Assembly: GCF_009711445.1 (NCBI RefSeq)
Contig: NZ_SMMC01000193.1
Location: 1-36,406 of the forward strand
DNA from: Curvivirga aplysinae
GTDB lineage: Bacteria; Pseudomonadota; Alphaproteobacteria; UBA8366; Aestuariispiraceae
Direction of reading: 5' to 3'
Length of the DNA stretch: 36,406 nt
The notes below the pieces were generated by a model that saw nothing but the letters and a program-made list of their open reading frames with translations, was not told the origin of the DNA and did not search any database. Made by a program: the position numbers and the translations under genes. Positions 26,601 to 35,204 of the stretch are shown here, piece after piece. The first letter of the stretch is position 1; every line of letters starts with the position of its first letter.

Positions 26601-26697
26601 AGATTTCGAATTATTGATGGAAAAACAGTTGCAGGCGATCACAACGCTCTCAAAAAGTTATCCCTTGATTGGAAGCCTTTTTAAGCTGGAACAATGA
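23680..26697 (+). CDS. Fatty-acyl-AMP ligase / carrier protein / LpxL-like acyltransferase fusion
   Basis: A 1005-residue three-part protein. Residues 1-550 are a FAAL-type adenylation domain: VQFTSGSTSDPKG, PPYHDLGLFSHLL, YGLAEAT, TGDLGFIDDGYLYLTGRTKD and LTSSGKVQR. Residues about 560-630 are a carrier domain with Ser593 in F-D-S-L. Residues about 650-990 look like the lysophospholipid/Kdo2-lipid A acyltransferase (LpxL/HtrB) family: the catalytic H-x4-E is His756 and Glu761 in AHMHGWEW, followed by an RRREISDYL-type stretch. It would activate a fatty acid as acyl-AMP, load its own carrier, and hand the chain on. GTG 23680 follows AGGAAAG. It ends five bases before the PKS start and should be co-transcribed with it. 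The LpxL-like assignment is less certain than the FAAL one. Confidence 0.85.
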   Translation: MSTLTPIARFFKQALQRYPDRIAVTEFRKNGDKSYTYEELEEEAASVSHFLKTQTGVDDKILLTVSPGFGFLSFLIGCFYADRLVAPCFEPGSKRTVNRFLSIVDGFAPDLIIADKANSIFGDVKISSLMVDQIRSSFKALPPLVEQSVSQDEDRPILVQFTSGSTSDPKGVLLSQKNILSNLNAINGHLKFTPEEQKTTVTWLPPYHDLGLFSHLLAGLAISGHLVILKPIDFIRNPKNWLKALSDYKADYTGAPDFAFRACVKRVVGRDLKGLDFSNLKAVGNAAEPISSETLYGFQRLLEPAGFKENAWTPAYGLAEATVLVSAMPMKQGLRIKSVDRNILRKENRIVFTKEKNAQYVVALGKPVADTALMICDQKTGQVLAERQVGEVRVKGSSVALGYYHNIEATQISFHDGILKTGDLGFIDDGYLYLTGRTKDLIIVNGENFHPQDIEQEIYAFLSMEKVIAVQGQEGDINLLLEQPRGSNDDDLDRFCQQFNQIVMSKIGLPLDRIIVVKSGGLPLTSSGKVQRQKALEMLEEGLLRVVYEYGKEKSEATHLNTEQFVHLLSDFIDATETNVDLTTSLQDLRFDSLAFLQLDLQLGKSYNLSMDLDELPETVADLYQRLVPINTAIRKFDDVVDVSVNETVPHVSSSWQSLHDDFNSFLKTSGLLYDSSEQIIQLAQKLSLYLSGSASRILEDAKSIHANQIQTGWYWYLPSIQEKLRYWQTHFCADYNHLKHVLTQLPSASILVLAHMHGWEWILENILLIAHEESSNVILLGDYREIEVLLRKGHNYRRREISDYLSQTILDVNDPQLSIKLLQAVQESKTIIALPDTILAKDQLHHRLNVDFLSAKMTLAAGILILAEEKKLPVYHLDYVFKSKELFIDLYQLHGSVIEMGVTYADRIAQHYRDWAQWSILPTDLIAGAGMSNEALRHESDFLDQYGVIKIRSGEYVYLSSLVTGRSVEIYYQDFELLMEKQLQAITTLSKSYPLIGSLFKLEQ

Positions 26698-26701
26698 ACA
26701 G

Positions 26702-29700
26702 ATGGCAATAAAAAACAAAAAAATAGCAATCATATCGATGTCTTGTCGTTTTCCTGCTGGGGCTGATAATCCGGAGTTGTTTTGGCAAAACCTGATGGGG
26801 CAAGTGGATGCTATTGGATCTATTCCTGAAAATCGATTTAACACAGATCGATTTGTGAATGATGTTGATGAAAAAACAGGTCATAGCTATACGGATCGTG
26901 GTGGTTTTTTAGACTGGAATCCAGAAAGTTTTGATCCTTTACCCTTTAATATTTCACCAAGGGAAGCTGCCAATCTAGACCCTCAACAACGCTTGCTGTT
27001 GCAGTTAAGTGTGGATCTGTTTCGTCGTGCGGGTTATCAGATTAACCAATTCAGCGATAAAGAAATTGGCGTATTTATTGGTGGTTTTTGTGTTGATAAT
27101 TTATTGTTAAAGCTGGGGCCAAATAACTGGGATAATATCAACCCGCATACGGCAACGGGTGCGACCTTGACGATGCTTGCTAATCGTATCTCCCATGTAT
27201 TCAATTTTACGGGTCCAAGTTTTACTTTGGATACAGCTTGTTCTTCATCCTTGGTGGCATTGCATCAGGCGGCACAAAATATTCAAAATGAAGAATGTGA
27301 AATGGCGTTGGTAGGTGGGGTGAATGTTATTATGTCGCCTGAATATTATATCGCCATGTCCAAAGGAAAATTCCTTTCAAAGGAAGGGCGTTGTGCCACA
27401 TTTGACGAAAAGGCTGATGGTTATGTACGTGGTGAAGGTGGCGGATTAATTCTGCTGAAACCGTACGAGAAAGCTGTTCAAGACCAAGATAATATTCTAG
27501 CGGTGATTTCAGCAAGCGGTGTGAATCAAGATGGCCATACGCCGGGGATTACTTTACCAAGCTCCTCTTCACAAACTCGCTTATTGGAAAAACTACTGTC
27601 AAAAGCAGATATTAATGTTTCAGATATTGGATATGTGGAAGCTCATGGTACTGGTACGCAAGCAGGGGATCAGGCTGAAACGAAGACATTGAATCATGTA
27701 TTTGGTTCGGCAGTTTCCGCAGAGTCCCCAATAATTCTAGGTTCTGTGAAATCAAATATTGGACATTTAGAAGCCGCAGCGGGCATTGCTGGTGTTATAA
27801 AAAGCCTGTTGATATTTGAGCATAAAACGATACCTGCCAATCTGCATTTAAATACTCTAAATCCTAAATTGGCTTGGAATGAAGGTTTCCAAGTTTCGAC
27901 ACCTGAACATATTTTCTCTTATCCTGATGATAAAAAAGCTATCCTCGTAAATTCCTTTGGATATGGCGGGACAAATGGGATGGTGATTTTAGAAAAACCA
28001 GAAACCGATTTATCTAGCCCAGTTCACCTGGATCCTCGGCAAAGGCCTTTCCCTATCGCTACATATAAACAAGAGCAGCTAACTGATGTTACTTCACAAT
28101 TAGCTAATCTTTCCAATGACGTGCAGGAAAACTTCGCTGCATTTACGTATTCACAAGCCGTCACCAATGATATCGCGCCTTATCGCCAATTACATTGGTT
28201 TAACTCTCAAGAAAGTTTAAGCGAATCTTTGTTGAAGCCAGCGGATTTATCGATAGTGGATGTCGTTCACGACCCTAAAGCGGCTTTTGTTTACTCAGGT
28301 ATGGGACCTCATTGGTGGAAAATGGGGCGTGCTTTATATCAAACGGAATCTGTTTATAGAGAAGCTATTGATGAGGTCGCGACACTTTTTGATAAACTAG
28401 CAGGATATTCTTTGCTGGGAGCTTTTGGCGATAGTCAGGAAAACTCTAGGATCGGACAAACAGAAATCGATCAACCGATGGGATTTGCTTTGCAAGTCGG
28501 GCTTACAAAATATTTGGCAGCAATCGGTTTGAAGCCTAGTTGTGTCATCGGGCATAGTTTAGGAGAGGTTGCCGCTCAATGGGCTTGTGGGATGTTGGGT
28601 CTGGAAGACGCTGTTGCGATTGTTTATCATAGAAGTCGATTGCAAGCCTCGACACGTGGTCAAGGTGGCATGCTAGCCACTGCTTTAAGTGAAGTTGATG
28701 CAGCTGCTTTACTTGAAGTTTACGATAAAGTGGATATTGCAGCAAAGAATAGCCAGAGTATGCTGACTTTAGCTGGGGATATCGATCAATTAAGTGATAT
28801 TGCAAATATTTTGGAAGGCAGAGGTGTTTTTAATCAATATCTTAAAGTAGAACTTGCCTATCATAGCCCTTATATGGATATGATTGAAGATGAGTTAAGG
28901 GGCTCTATTTCCGCATTAAAGTTTCATCAGCCTAGTATTCCATTTTATTCTACTGCTTTTGGGGAACAATTTAACGGGGATATGTCGGTGGCGGATTATT
29001 GGTGGCAGAATATCCGACATGCGGTTTTATTTCAGGATGCCTTTGAAGCATTGGTCAGAGATGATTTTACCCATCTTGTTGAAATAGGCCCGCACCCTGT
29101 TTTAGCAAACCCTATCAAAGAGACACTCTATCATTTAAACCAATCAAAACCGTATTTTTATACTCTGCATCGTGGGGAGAATGAAGAAAGTAGAACGCGT
29201 GAACTGGTGACGGAACTTTACCAATCTGGATTTGATCTGAATTGGGAATATTGGTTTCCTGAGCGACAAGTTTATCCTTATAGCTTAAGACAAGATTCAG
29301 GGGCATCCATTTGGATCGAGTCTGCATTGTCGAAACAAACACGGTTTGGTTTGCCAAATTCACCATATCTTCTAAATCGTTTGAATGTGCCTGGGGCAGT
29401 ATGGTCCGCAGATGTGAATGATCGCTTTTTTCCTTGGCTGAAAGATCATCTCATCCGGGGTAATATAGCGTTTCCTGCAGCGGGATATCTTGAGGCTATG
29501 TTGACGATTTCATCTCAACTTGCGCCTAAAGCAGATAGATTGAGTTTGCATGATATACGTTTTCTAAATTTGTGGCTGATGAATGAAAGAGATAACTTCA
29601 ATCTGTATTCTCGAATTGATCCTATATCTAAGAAAATTGAACTACATAGCGGAATTCGCGGGCAGCTTTATCAACATCCGTTGCATGCAACTGCGACCCT

Positions 29701-31597
29701 ATCAAGTGAACATATTGAAAATCTGGATATTAACGAAACTAGGATTGATGAGGAATTTCCAGTTCCCGCTTTTTATAATCTCGTTCAATCACTTGGGTTT
29801 GAATATAAAGATGCGTTCCAATCTATAGAGAAACTATTTTTCTCGAATGATTGTTTGTCTGTTGAACTAAATACATCTTCCATTGAAGATCATAATTATG
29901 CTTATCCGCCGCTACTGGATGGTGTTTTACAGGCCGTGATTGCGTTGATGATCACCCGCCATGATATTCAGATGCAGGCAGTACCTTTTGCTATTGAGCA
30001 TCTAACCCTGTTGCGCGCGCTGCCAACAAGAATCAAGGCATTTATTGAGCTTCGCTGTCTCGAGGAAAAACAAATCATTGTTGATTTTGTTATCCGAAAC
30101 GAGAATGAAGAAATTTGTATGTTTGCCAAAGGTGTAACATTCGTTGCATTGCCTTCTGGTAAAAACGTGATTTCTGAGGCTTTTGTTGAAGCATGGAAAA
30201 CAGCTGATGAAACATCGTCTGATAAATTAATCGATTTCGAAAAAGAAGTTTATTTGCAAGATACAGGACAGCTTCCAGAGGCTGTGGATCAAGTTAAGAA
30301 GCTTATTTTTAAGGAATTAAAACCTTTTATTCACAAGGGTGCAGGAAATATTCTGATTCAGGTCGAGCAACGGACAGAGTTAACCCCATTATCAAATATG
30401 CTTATTGGTTTGATCAAAACGTTGGAGAAAGAAGGTGTAACCAATGTTTATTTGCGTATGGGGAATAAGGGTGAGCTAGATCGCTTGAATACCTTAAAAA
30501 AACCAATGCTAAATCAAATCTCTTCTATTACAGAAGAGGCTGTTAAGGTACCTGAAATTAAGAAAGTAGAGTTTGAGGAGATACCTAATTCAGAGTTTCC
30601 TCTAAAAGATAAGTCGGTTCTAATCACGGGCGGTACAGGAGGTTTTGGTGAGAAAATTGCCTGTTGGTTATATTTGAATGGTGCTTCGCGAATTGTTTTG
30701 GCCAGTCGGTCTGGTGTTTTAAAAGAGGGTAAGAATTCTACGTTGCCTCCAAATGCAGAGGTGGTAAAGCTCGATGTAGGAGATCGCCAAGCGATTAGAT
30801 CATTTTTTAGCCAAGAAAAAGAGCATGATAAACCAATCACTGTTATTTTCCATGCTGCAATGATATTGCAAGATCAGTTTTTTAGTAATTTGTCACCAGA
30901 TATGCTGGATAAAGTCTTACACCCAAAATTAACTGGCGCCATTAATTTAGATCAAGAGAGCCGTGATGGTTTAATAGATTATTTTGTGATGTTCTCGTCT
31001 ATCGCAAGTGCTTTGGGTAATCAGGGGCAATCCGCATATGTGATTGCTAATCGCGCTATTGAAAATCTGGTCCTTGAAAGACGCCAGCAAGGTCTGCCTG
31101 CGCAAGCAATTCAATGGGGTGCTATTGCAGATGTGGGTGTGGTAAGCCGTGATAGTGCTTTACAAAAAACGCTCGCAGCAAAGGGTATTGAGGCCATTAC
31201 AAGTGAAGAAGCTCTTAATCGATTTGAACAGATACTTTCTACATCAAATACGAATGATCCTGTGATTGGAATTTATAAGTATAGAACCAATACCAATAGT
31301 ATGAAGAGTGATCATAATATAGGGTTGATCGCGGAACTTCAAAAATTAGATAAAAAAGAACAATTTGCTTTGTTGGTTGAGTTTGGGTGTAAGATTTTGG
31401 CGGGTGTTTTGAAGCAAGAGATTGATTATGTTAATCCAGCTCGTCCGATCAACGACTTGGGTATAGATTCATTGCTTTCCGTTGAAGTCTTACTGTCATA
31501 TGAAAAAGAGCTTGGCCGGAAAATACCTTCGACTCTGTTTATGGGTCATTTATCATTAGACGAAATAACAGAACAGATAACTAAGCTGATTGATTAA
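26702..31597 (+). CDS. Type I polyketide synthase module KS-AT-DH-KR-ACP
   Basis: About 1631 residues, one module. KS (about 5-430): Cys180 in DTACSSSLVA, His315 in VEAHGTGTQAGD, His355 in SNIGHLEAAAG. AT (about 525-830): Ser619 in IGHSLGEVAA and His721 in AYHSPYM; extender choice is ambiguous because neither the classic HAFH nor YASH box is present. DH (about 890-1150): His916 in H-L-I-R-G-N-I-A-F-P and Asp1073 in LLDGVLQA. KR (about 1305-1480): TGGTGGFG from Thr1309, Ser1433, Tyr1446, Asn1450. ACP: Ser1590 in GIDSLLS. There is no enoylreductase, methyltransferase or thioesterase. It would extend the FAAL-activated fatty acid by one unit to an alpha,beta-unsaturated (or hydroxy) acyl chain, and release must come from another enzyme. 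ATG 26702 is chosen over TTG 26669, which would lie inside the previous gene. Confidence 0.93.
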   Translation: MAIKNKKIAIISMSCRFPAGADNPELFWQNLMGQVDAIGSIPENRFNTDRFVNDVDEKTGHSYTDRGGFLDWNPESFDPLPFNISPREAANLDPQQRLLLQLSVDLFRRAGYQINQFSDKEIGVFIGGFCVDNLLLKLGPNNWDNINPHTATGATLTMLANRISHVFNFTGPSFTLDTACSSSLVALHQAAQNIQNEECEMALVGGVNVIMSPEYYIAMSKGKFLSKEGRCATFDEKADGYVRGEGGGLILLKPYEKAVQDQDNILAVISASGVNQDGHTPGITLPSSSSQTRLLEKLLSKADINVSDIGYVEAHGTGTQAGDQAETKTLNHVFGSAVSAESPIILGSVKSNIGHLEAAAGIAGVIKSLLIFEHKTIPANLHLNTLNPKLAWNEGFQVSTPEHIFSYPDDKKAILVNSFGYGGTNGMVILEKPETDLSSPVHLDPRQRPFPIATYKQEQLTDVTSQLANLSNDVQENFAAFTYSQAVTNDIAPYRQLHWFNSQESLSESLLKPADLSIVDVVHDPKAAFVYSGMGPHWWKMGRALYQTESVYREAIDEVATLFDKLAGYSLLGAFGDSQENSRIGQTEIDQPMGFALQVGLTKYLAAIGLKPSCVIGHSLGEVAAQWACGMLGLEDAVAIVYHRSRLQASTRGQGGMLATALSEVDAAALLEVYDKVDIAAKNSQSMLTLAGDIDQLSDIANILEGRGVFNQYLKVELAYHSPYMDMIEDELRGSISALKFHQPSIPFYSTAFGEQFNGDMSVADYWWQNIRHAVLFQDAFEALVRDDFTHLVEIGPHPVLANPIKETLYHLNQSKPYFYTLHRGENEESRTRELVTELYQSGFDLNWEYWFPERQVYPYSLRQDSGASIWIESALSKQTRFGLPNSPYLLNRLNVPGAVWSADVNDRFFPWLKDHLIRGNIAFPAAGYLEAMLTISSQLAPKADRLSLHDIRFLNLWLMNERDNFNLYSRIDPISKKIELHSGIRGQLYQHPLHATATLSSEHIENLDINETRIDEEFPVPAFYNLVQSLGFEYKDAFQSIEKLFFSNDCLSVELNTSSIEDHNYAYPPLLDGVLQAVIALMITRHDIQMQAVPFAIEHLTLLRALPTRIKAFIELRCLEEKQIIVDFVIRNENEEICMFAKGVTFVALPSGKNVISEAFVEAWKTADETSSDKLIDFEKEVYLQDTGQLPEAVDQVKKLIFKELKPFIHKGAGNILIQVEQRTELTPLSNMLIGLIKTLEKEGVTNVYLRMGNKGELDRLNTLKKPMLNQISSITEEAVKVPEIKKVEFEEIPNSEFPLKDKSVLITGGTGGFGEKIACWLYLNGASRIVLASRSGVLKEGKNSTLPPNAEVVKLDVGDRQAIRSFFSQEKEHDKPITVIFHAAMILQDQFFSNLSPDMLDKVLHPKLTGAINLDQESRDGLIDYFVMFSSIASALGNQGQSAYVIANRAIENLVLERRQQGLPAQAIQWGAIADVGVVSRDSALQKTLAAKGIEAITSEEALNRFEQILSTSNTNDPVIGIYKYRTNTNSMKSDHNIGLIAELQKLDKKEQFALLVEFGCKILAGVLKQEIDYVNPARPINDLGIDSLLSVEVLLSYEKELGRKIPSTLFMGHLSLDEITEQITKLID

Positions 31598-32799
31598 AAT
31601 AGATTTTGGCCAGAAACGCGCACAGGATTGCCGTTTTTATCGTAGACGAAACTTGCGATTTCTAGAAAATCAAAAGGGATTTTCATACCGATTTTATGTG
31701 CAATGCGAAAGTTAATTGCAATATCGGGTGGCGTTACAACACCAACAGGCATTTCACCTGGATTAGCACCGTTTAGAATATCTAGCATATAAATTGCGGC
31801 AAGATGGGCATTTGATTCAAAGCCGATGCCAATGGAAACCACAGCAGAATCTTCCCCTTCTTTTACCACATTGGTGACAGCGCTTAATACCGGAATATCT
31901 TGAGCAAGCTCATTTATAAGGCGTATTTGCTGAAACACAGAGGTCGAGCCAGTTAACCAAATCATACTTTTGCTTAGGTCGGGGTCGGTTTCCTTCATAC
32001 GATTAATTGCGTTCGGAAGCATCATCTGTAATTCGTTAGCGGCATCATCACGATTTTTTACCCCAATATCAAATATTTGAATATTATAATCACCCGATAT
32101 CTCTTTCATTGGTTGAAATTGTGTTAGGACCGCAGATTCATTTTGCTCAGCATAGAGAATTGCTAGGTTTTGTACGTCCGGATTTAATCGCAATAAATAT
32201 TGAAATAAGGTTTCCGCGGATGCATTCAAAGAGGTGAATGCCACATTCGTTCCACTGCCTGATTGATAATCCTCAAGTTGCCCCATTAGCACTGGATCTT
32301 TTGAGGTGACTGTAACGACTGGGATTTTCCCATTTGAATAGTTACGTAAAAGCGAACGTGTTGTCGATGAACCCATGCTGACAAGCAGATCTACATTGTT
32401 GCTTTCTGCTGTTTGAAGTGCTGAGAGAACATTTTCTACGTCTTTGCCAATGAAAACCACGTTGAATTCTGCATTTACGCCACGTTGCTCGAATACTTTG
32501 AGAACTTGGGATATTGCGATGTCATAGGCGCTGGACTTTTTGCGATAAATTACCATGACGTTAGCTGAAGGTGTTGCTGGTGTTGTTGCCAAACTTTTGT
32601 CACGCGTGATTTGAATATGTTCTGTGTCTATTACATCGAAGGTCCAGCCAACAGTTTTGGTATCTTGATAGGCAAACCAATCAGTTAGTTTCACAGAGGT
32701 GTTTGCTTGCGCCGATAATGGAAATATGAACATGGATAAACATAATAAAAGTCTAAATGCCGTCCATTTTGTGAAGATAGTTGTAGCGTTCAGATTCAT
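31594..32799 (-). CDS. ABC-type substrate-binding protein (uncharacterised TrpX-like family)
   Basis: A protein of about 401 residues with a signal peptide (TAFRLLLCLSMFIFPLSAQA, cleaved near ANTS) and a two-lobed periplasmic-binding fold of the PF04392 type: VMVIYRKKSSAYDIAISQVLKVF, LLVSMGSSTTRSLLRN, IPVVTVTSKDPVLMG, then ILYAEQNESAVLTQFQPM. No permease or ATPase gene for it is in the window. ATG 32799 is preferred because GGGAG precedes it; the ATG at 32832 overlaps the upstream stop (ATGA) but would put 11 polar residues before the signal. Its stop overlaps the PKS stop by four bases, tail to tail. As last gene of the minus-strand operon it may feed a ligand to the sensor-MFS protein. Confidence 0.8.
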   Translation of the reverse strand: MNLNATTIFTKWTAFRLLLCLSMFIFPLSAQANTSVKLTDWFAYQDTKTVGWTFDVIDTEHIQITRDKSLATTPATPSANVMVIYRKKSSAYDIAISQVLKVFEQRGVNAEFNVVFIGKDVENVLSALQTAESNNVDLLVSMGSSTTRSLLRNYSNGKIPVVTVTSKDPVLMGQLEDYQSGSGTNVAFTSLNASAETLFQYLLRLNPDVQNLAILYAEQNESAVLTQFQPMKEISGDYNIQIFDIGVKNRDDAANELQMMLPNAINRMKETDPDLSKSMIWLTGSTSVFQQIRLINELAQDIPVLSAVTNVVKEGEDSAVVSIGIGFESNAHLAAIYMLDILNGANPGEMPVGVVTPPDIAINFRIAHKIGMKIPFDFLEIASFVYDKNGNPVRVSGQNLF

Positions 32800-32828
32800 T
32801 TGTCTTACTCCCTTTTCCAGCAATGGGA

Positions 32829-35204
32829 TCATTCTTGTTCAGCGAGTTCTGGTTTTCGGCCTAAAGGTATCCAAAACACGATTGCCATGACAGCTATCGT
32901 AATACCAATATATATAAGTGCTTCTGGGCTGTTATCCATCCAAAATAGAAGATTCGCAACAATCATTGGCCCTGCAACATGCCCAATACGTTCCAAGAAG
33001 CGATATGTCGCAGCCGAAGCCGTTTTCCCCACATGTTTGACAGATTGACTGCTTAAGGCATGTGTCACGATAGGTGCGTTGATCAAGCCATGTGCAATAC
33101 CAAGGATGAAGACACCGCCTATGACAAGGTAGATACTTATATCAACAATAGGTATGCCGATGATCAGTGCATTTGAATTTGTAACACCAATAAGCACCAA
33201 TCCAAGGGAAGATAAAATTGCACCTAATGATAAAATTGCTATTTTTCGCCCTGTTCTATCAACAAGTTTGGCAGCAAATTGACTCGTTAGAAGAACGCCA
33301 GCCGCGTAGAACATGATGATTTGGCCAATGGTATCATTTTTATACCCCAATGCATTAAGTATGACTGGCAAAGCATAAATTGTGACGCCGGCCAATACAG
33401 CTTTTGTGGGAATACCGATCAAGATAAGCGACCTGATAAATTCAAGATCTTTGAAGAGGTAAAGAATGCTTTGTGGTTTCTGTGTGGTAACCACTTCTTT
33501 ATGGTTTGGTATAGAAAATTCTGCGGCTGGTTTTTGATTTACCAGTGTGAGAAGAATTAATCCCATGAGAAGGGCTGATATTGCGGTGGCGGTCCAGAAA
33601 ACGCCTGAAATTCCGATGTAGATAGAGAGCAAAGAGCCAATTGCCGCGCCCGAAATAATGGCACCGTTAAATCCGTAAACGATGATATTTGCACCTTGTG
33701 TGGACTTGTTATGATCCGCATTTACCAAGATGTATGATTGAACACCAATTAGCAGCATCCCTTGGGCTATGCCAGAAATCAGTCGTGCGGATAGAACGGA
33801 ATAGAAGTCTAAGCTTGAAGCAAGCATAAATTGGGCAAGAACGGATAAGACAGCCCCCCAAAGTAAAAGTGGACGATAACCATAGCGATCGGCTAGTTTA
33901 CCGGCAGGAATCAAGGATACTGCGAAGGCAACAAAGAATGCTGAAAAAATAGGCGCTGCGAGAGATGCTTGTACTTCAGAATGTGCAACTACATCACGAA
34001 GATGCTGCGGCAAGAATGAGGCATTCAGGGTTTCAACCAAGACAGCAATGAAGAAGACTGGCTTGATCATATTGATCCCTTTTCGCCGATCTGGTTGATC
34101 AGCGGGAAGGGCTTTAATTCCCCGTGAAGAAAATCTACGTCCTATGTTGAAAGAGATTTGAATTAATAAAATCGCAAGGAACACTGTCGCCACAAATAGG
34201 GCAGCAAAATTGCGAATATTGTCCAAAACAGCATTATAAACTAATTCTTTTGGTGTATTTACGCTGACCAATAGCTTTAAGTTATCCGCGTCGTTTAGAA
34301 TGCTGCTATGGGTAAATACATCTTGATGGGCCGAATTATCATTCACGCTGTCAGATGAAAACAGAATTGTGCTATTGCGGGTGACATAAACGCTGCTGAT
34401 TTCAGGATTTAAGGTGCGATACCGTTGAATCATTTCATCAATCCCGCTGAGATCATCAAATTGTAAGCCCATAGAAGATACAATTTTTAGACGCGATGAC
34501 AGATTATCTGCCATAGCTTTAGTCGTTTGTTGTACACCTTCTGAATAAAATTGAACCACGACCATCGAGACAATGCCCGCCGCTGCGAGGAAAGATGCAC
34601 CAAAGATAACCTCTTGTGGCCATATTTTAAAACGCCACTTTGCTGTTGCCAGATAAGATAAAAAGAAAGTGCCCCCTAAACATGAAGCAAGCCACGGTAA
34701 GATATTTATAAAGGCAGATTTAAGTTTGTTCCCCATAATGGATTTAGGTGTGACTAAAACCAATAAGCCTTCTGTTTGGAATTTACCTTCTAATGGAAGG
34801 GCTATTACAAAATGATCAGGGTGATTAAATGATTGATCAAAATCACTTTGCCCTTCAAAAAAGCTTTTAACAGCATCTGTTGTTACTGGGTTTTTGTTAT
34901 CTGTGCGATCTAAATTTGCTAGGATATTACCATTTTGATCAAATACGATAACGGCGCCTAGATTTTTGTCTGTTTCCCCAATTGTAGCTATTAATTCCGG
35001 GAAGCCAATGAACTCTTTAAGCGGCAACCCTAATTGTAGGAAAGATTCAGCAGCATCTTGAATTACTTCACCTTGCGCCTGCATTTTGGAGGTCTCAAAT
35101 TGAGGCGCGGTGCGCAAAACCTCTCCATATCCAACATAAACAAGTAGTAAGAAAGATAAAAAAGTAGTGATTAAAACAGGGAAGGTAACTTTTAATTTTT
35201 GCAT
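32829..35204 (-). CDS. MFS transporter fused to an N-terminal extracytoplasmic sensor-like region
   Basis: 791 residues. TM helices at about 7-27, 165-186, 199-219 and 332-352 enclose two extracytoplasmic segments (28-165 and 220-332) that look like histidine-kinase or chemoreceptor sensor domains: GAVIVFDQNGNILANLDR is PAS/Cache-like, and residues 268-290 (SSVYVTRNSTILFSSD) repeat the style. From about 378 a 12-helix major facilitator domain follows, with motif A in GKLADRYGYRP and again AAKLVDRTGRK. No kinase, HAMP or output domain is seen, so the sensor may act directly on the transporter. The ATG follows the ATP-grasp stop directly. Drug or peptide efflux with ligand gating is a possible role. 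Confidence 0.85.
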   Translation of the reverse strand: MQKLKVTFPVLITTFLSFLLLVYVGYGEVLRTAPQFETSKMQAQGEVIQDAAESFLQLGLPLKEFIGFPELIATIGETDKNLGAVIVFDQNGNILANLDRTDNKNPVTTDAVKSFFEGQSDFDQSFNHPDHFVIALPLEGKFQTEGLLVLVTPKSIMGNKLKSAFINILPWLASCLGGTFFLSYLATAKWRFKIWPQEVIFGASFLAAAGIVSMVVVQFYSEGVQQTTKAMADNLSSRLKIVSSMGLQFDDLSGIDEMIQRYRTLNPEISSVYVTRNSTILFSSDSVNDNSAHQDVFTHSSILNDADNLKLLVSVNTPKELVYNAVLDNIRNFAALFVATVFLAILLIQISFNIGRRFSSRGIKALPADQPDRRKGINMIKPVFFIAVLVETLNASFLPQHLRDVVAHSEVQASLAAPIFSAFFVAFAVSLIPAGKLADRYGYRPLLLWGAVLSVLAQFMLASSLDFYSVLSARLISGIAQGMLLIGVQSYILVNADHNKSTQGANIIVYGFNGAIISGAAIGSLLSIYIGISGVFWTATAISALLMGLILLTLVNQKPAAEFSIPNHKEVVTTQKPQSILYLFKDLEFIRSLILIGIPTKAVLAGVTIYALPVILNALGYKNDTIGQIIMFYAAGVLLTSQFAAKLVDRTGRKIAILSLGAILSSLGLVLIGVTNSNALIIGIPIVDISIYLVIGGVFILGIAHGLINAPIVTHALSSQSVKHVGKTASAATYRFLERIGHVAGPMIVANLLFWMDNSPEALIYIGITIAVMAIVFWIPLGRKPELAEQE

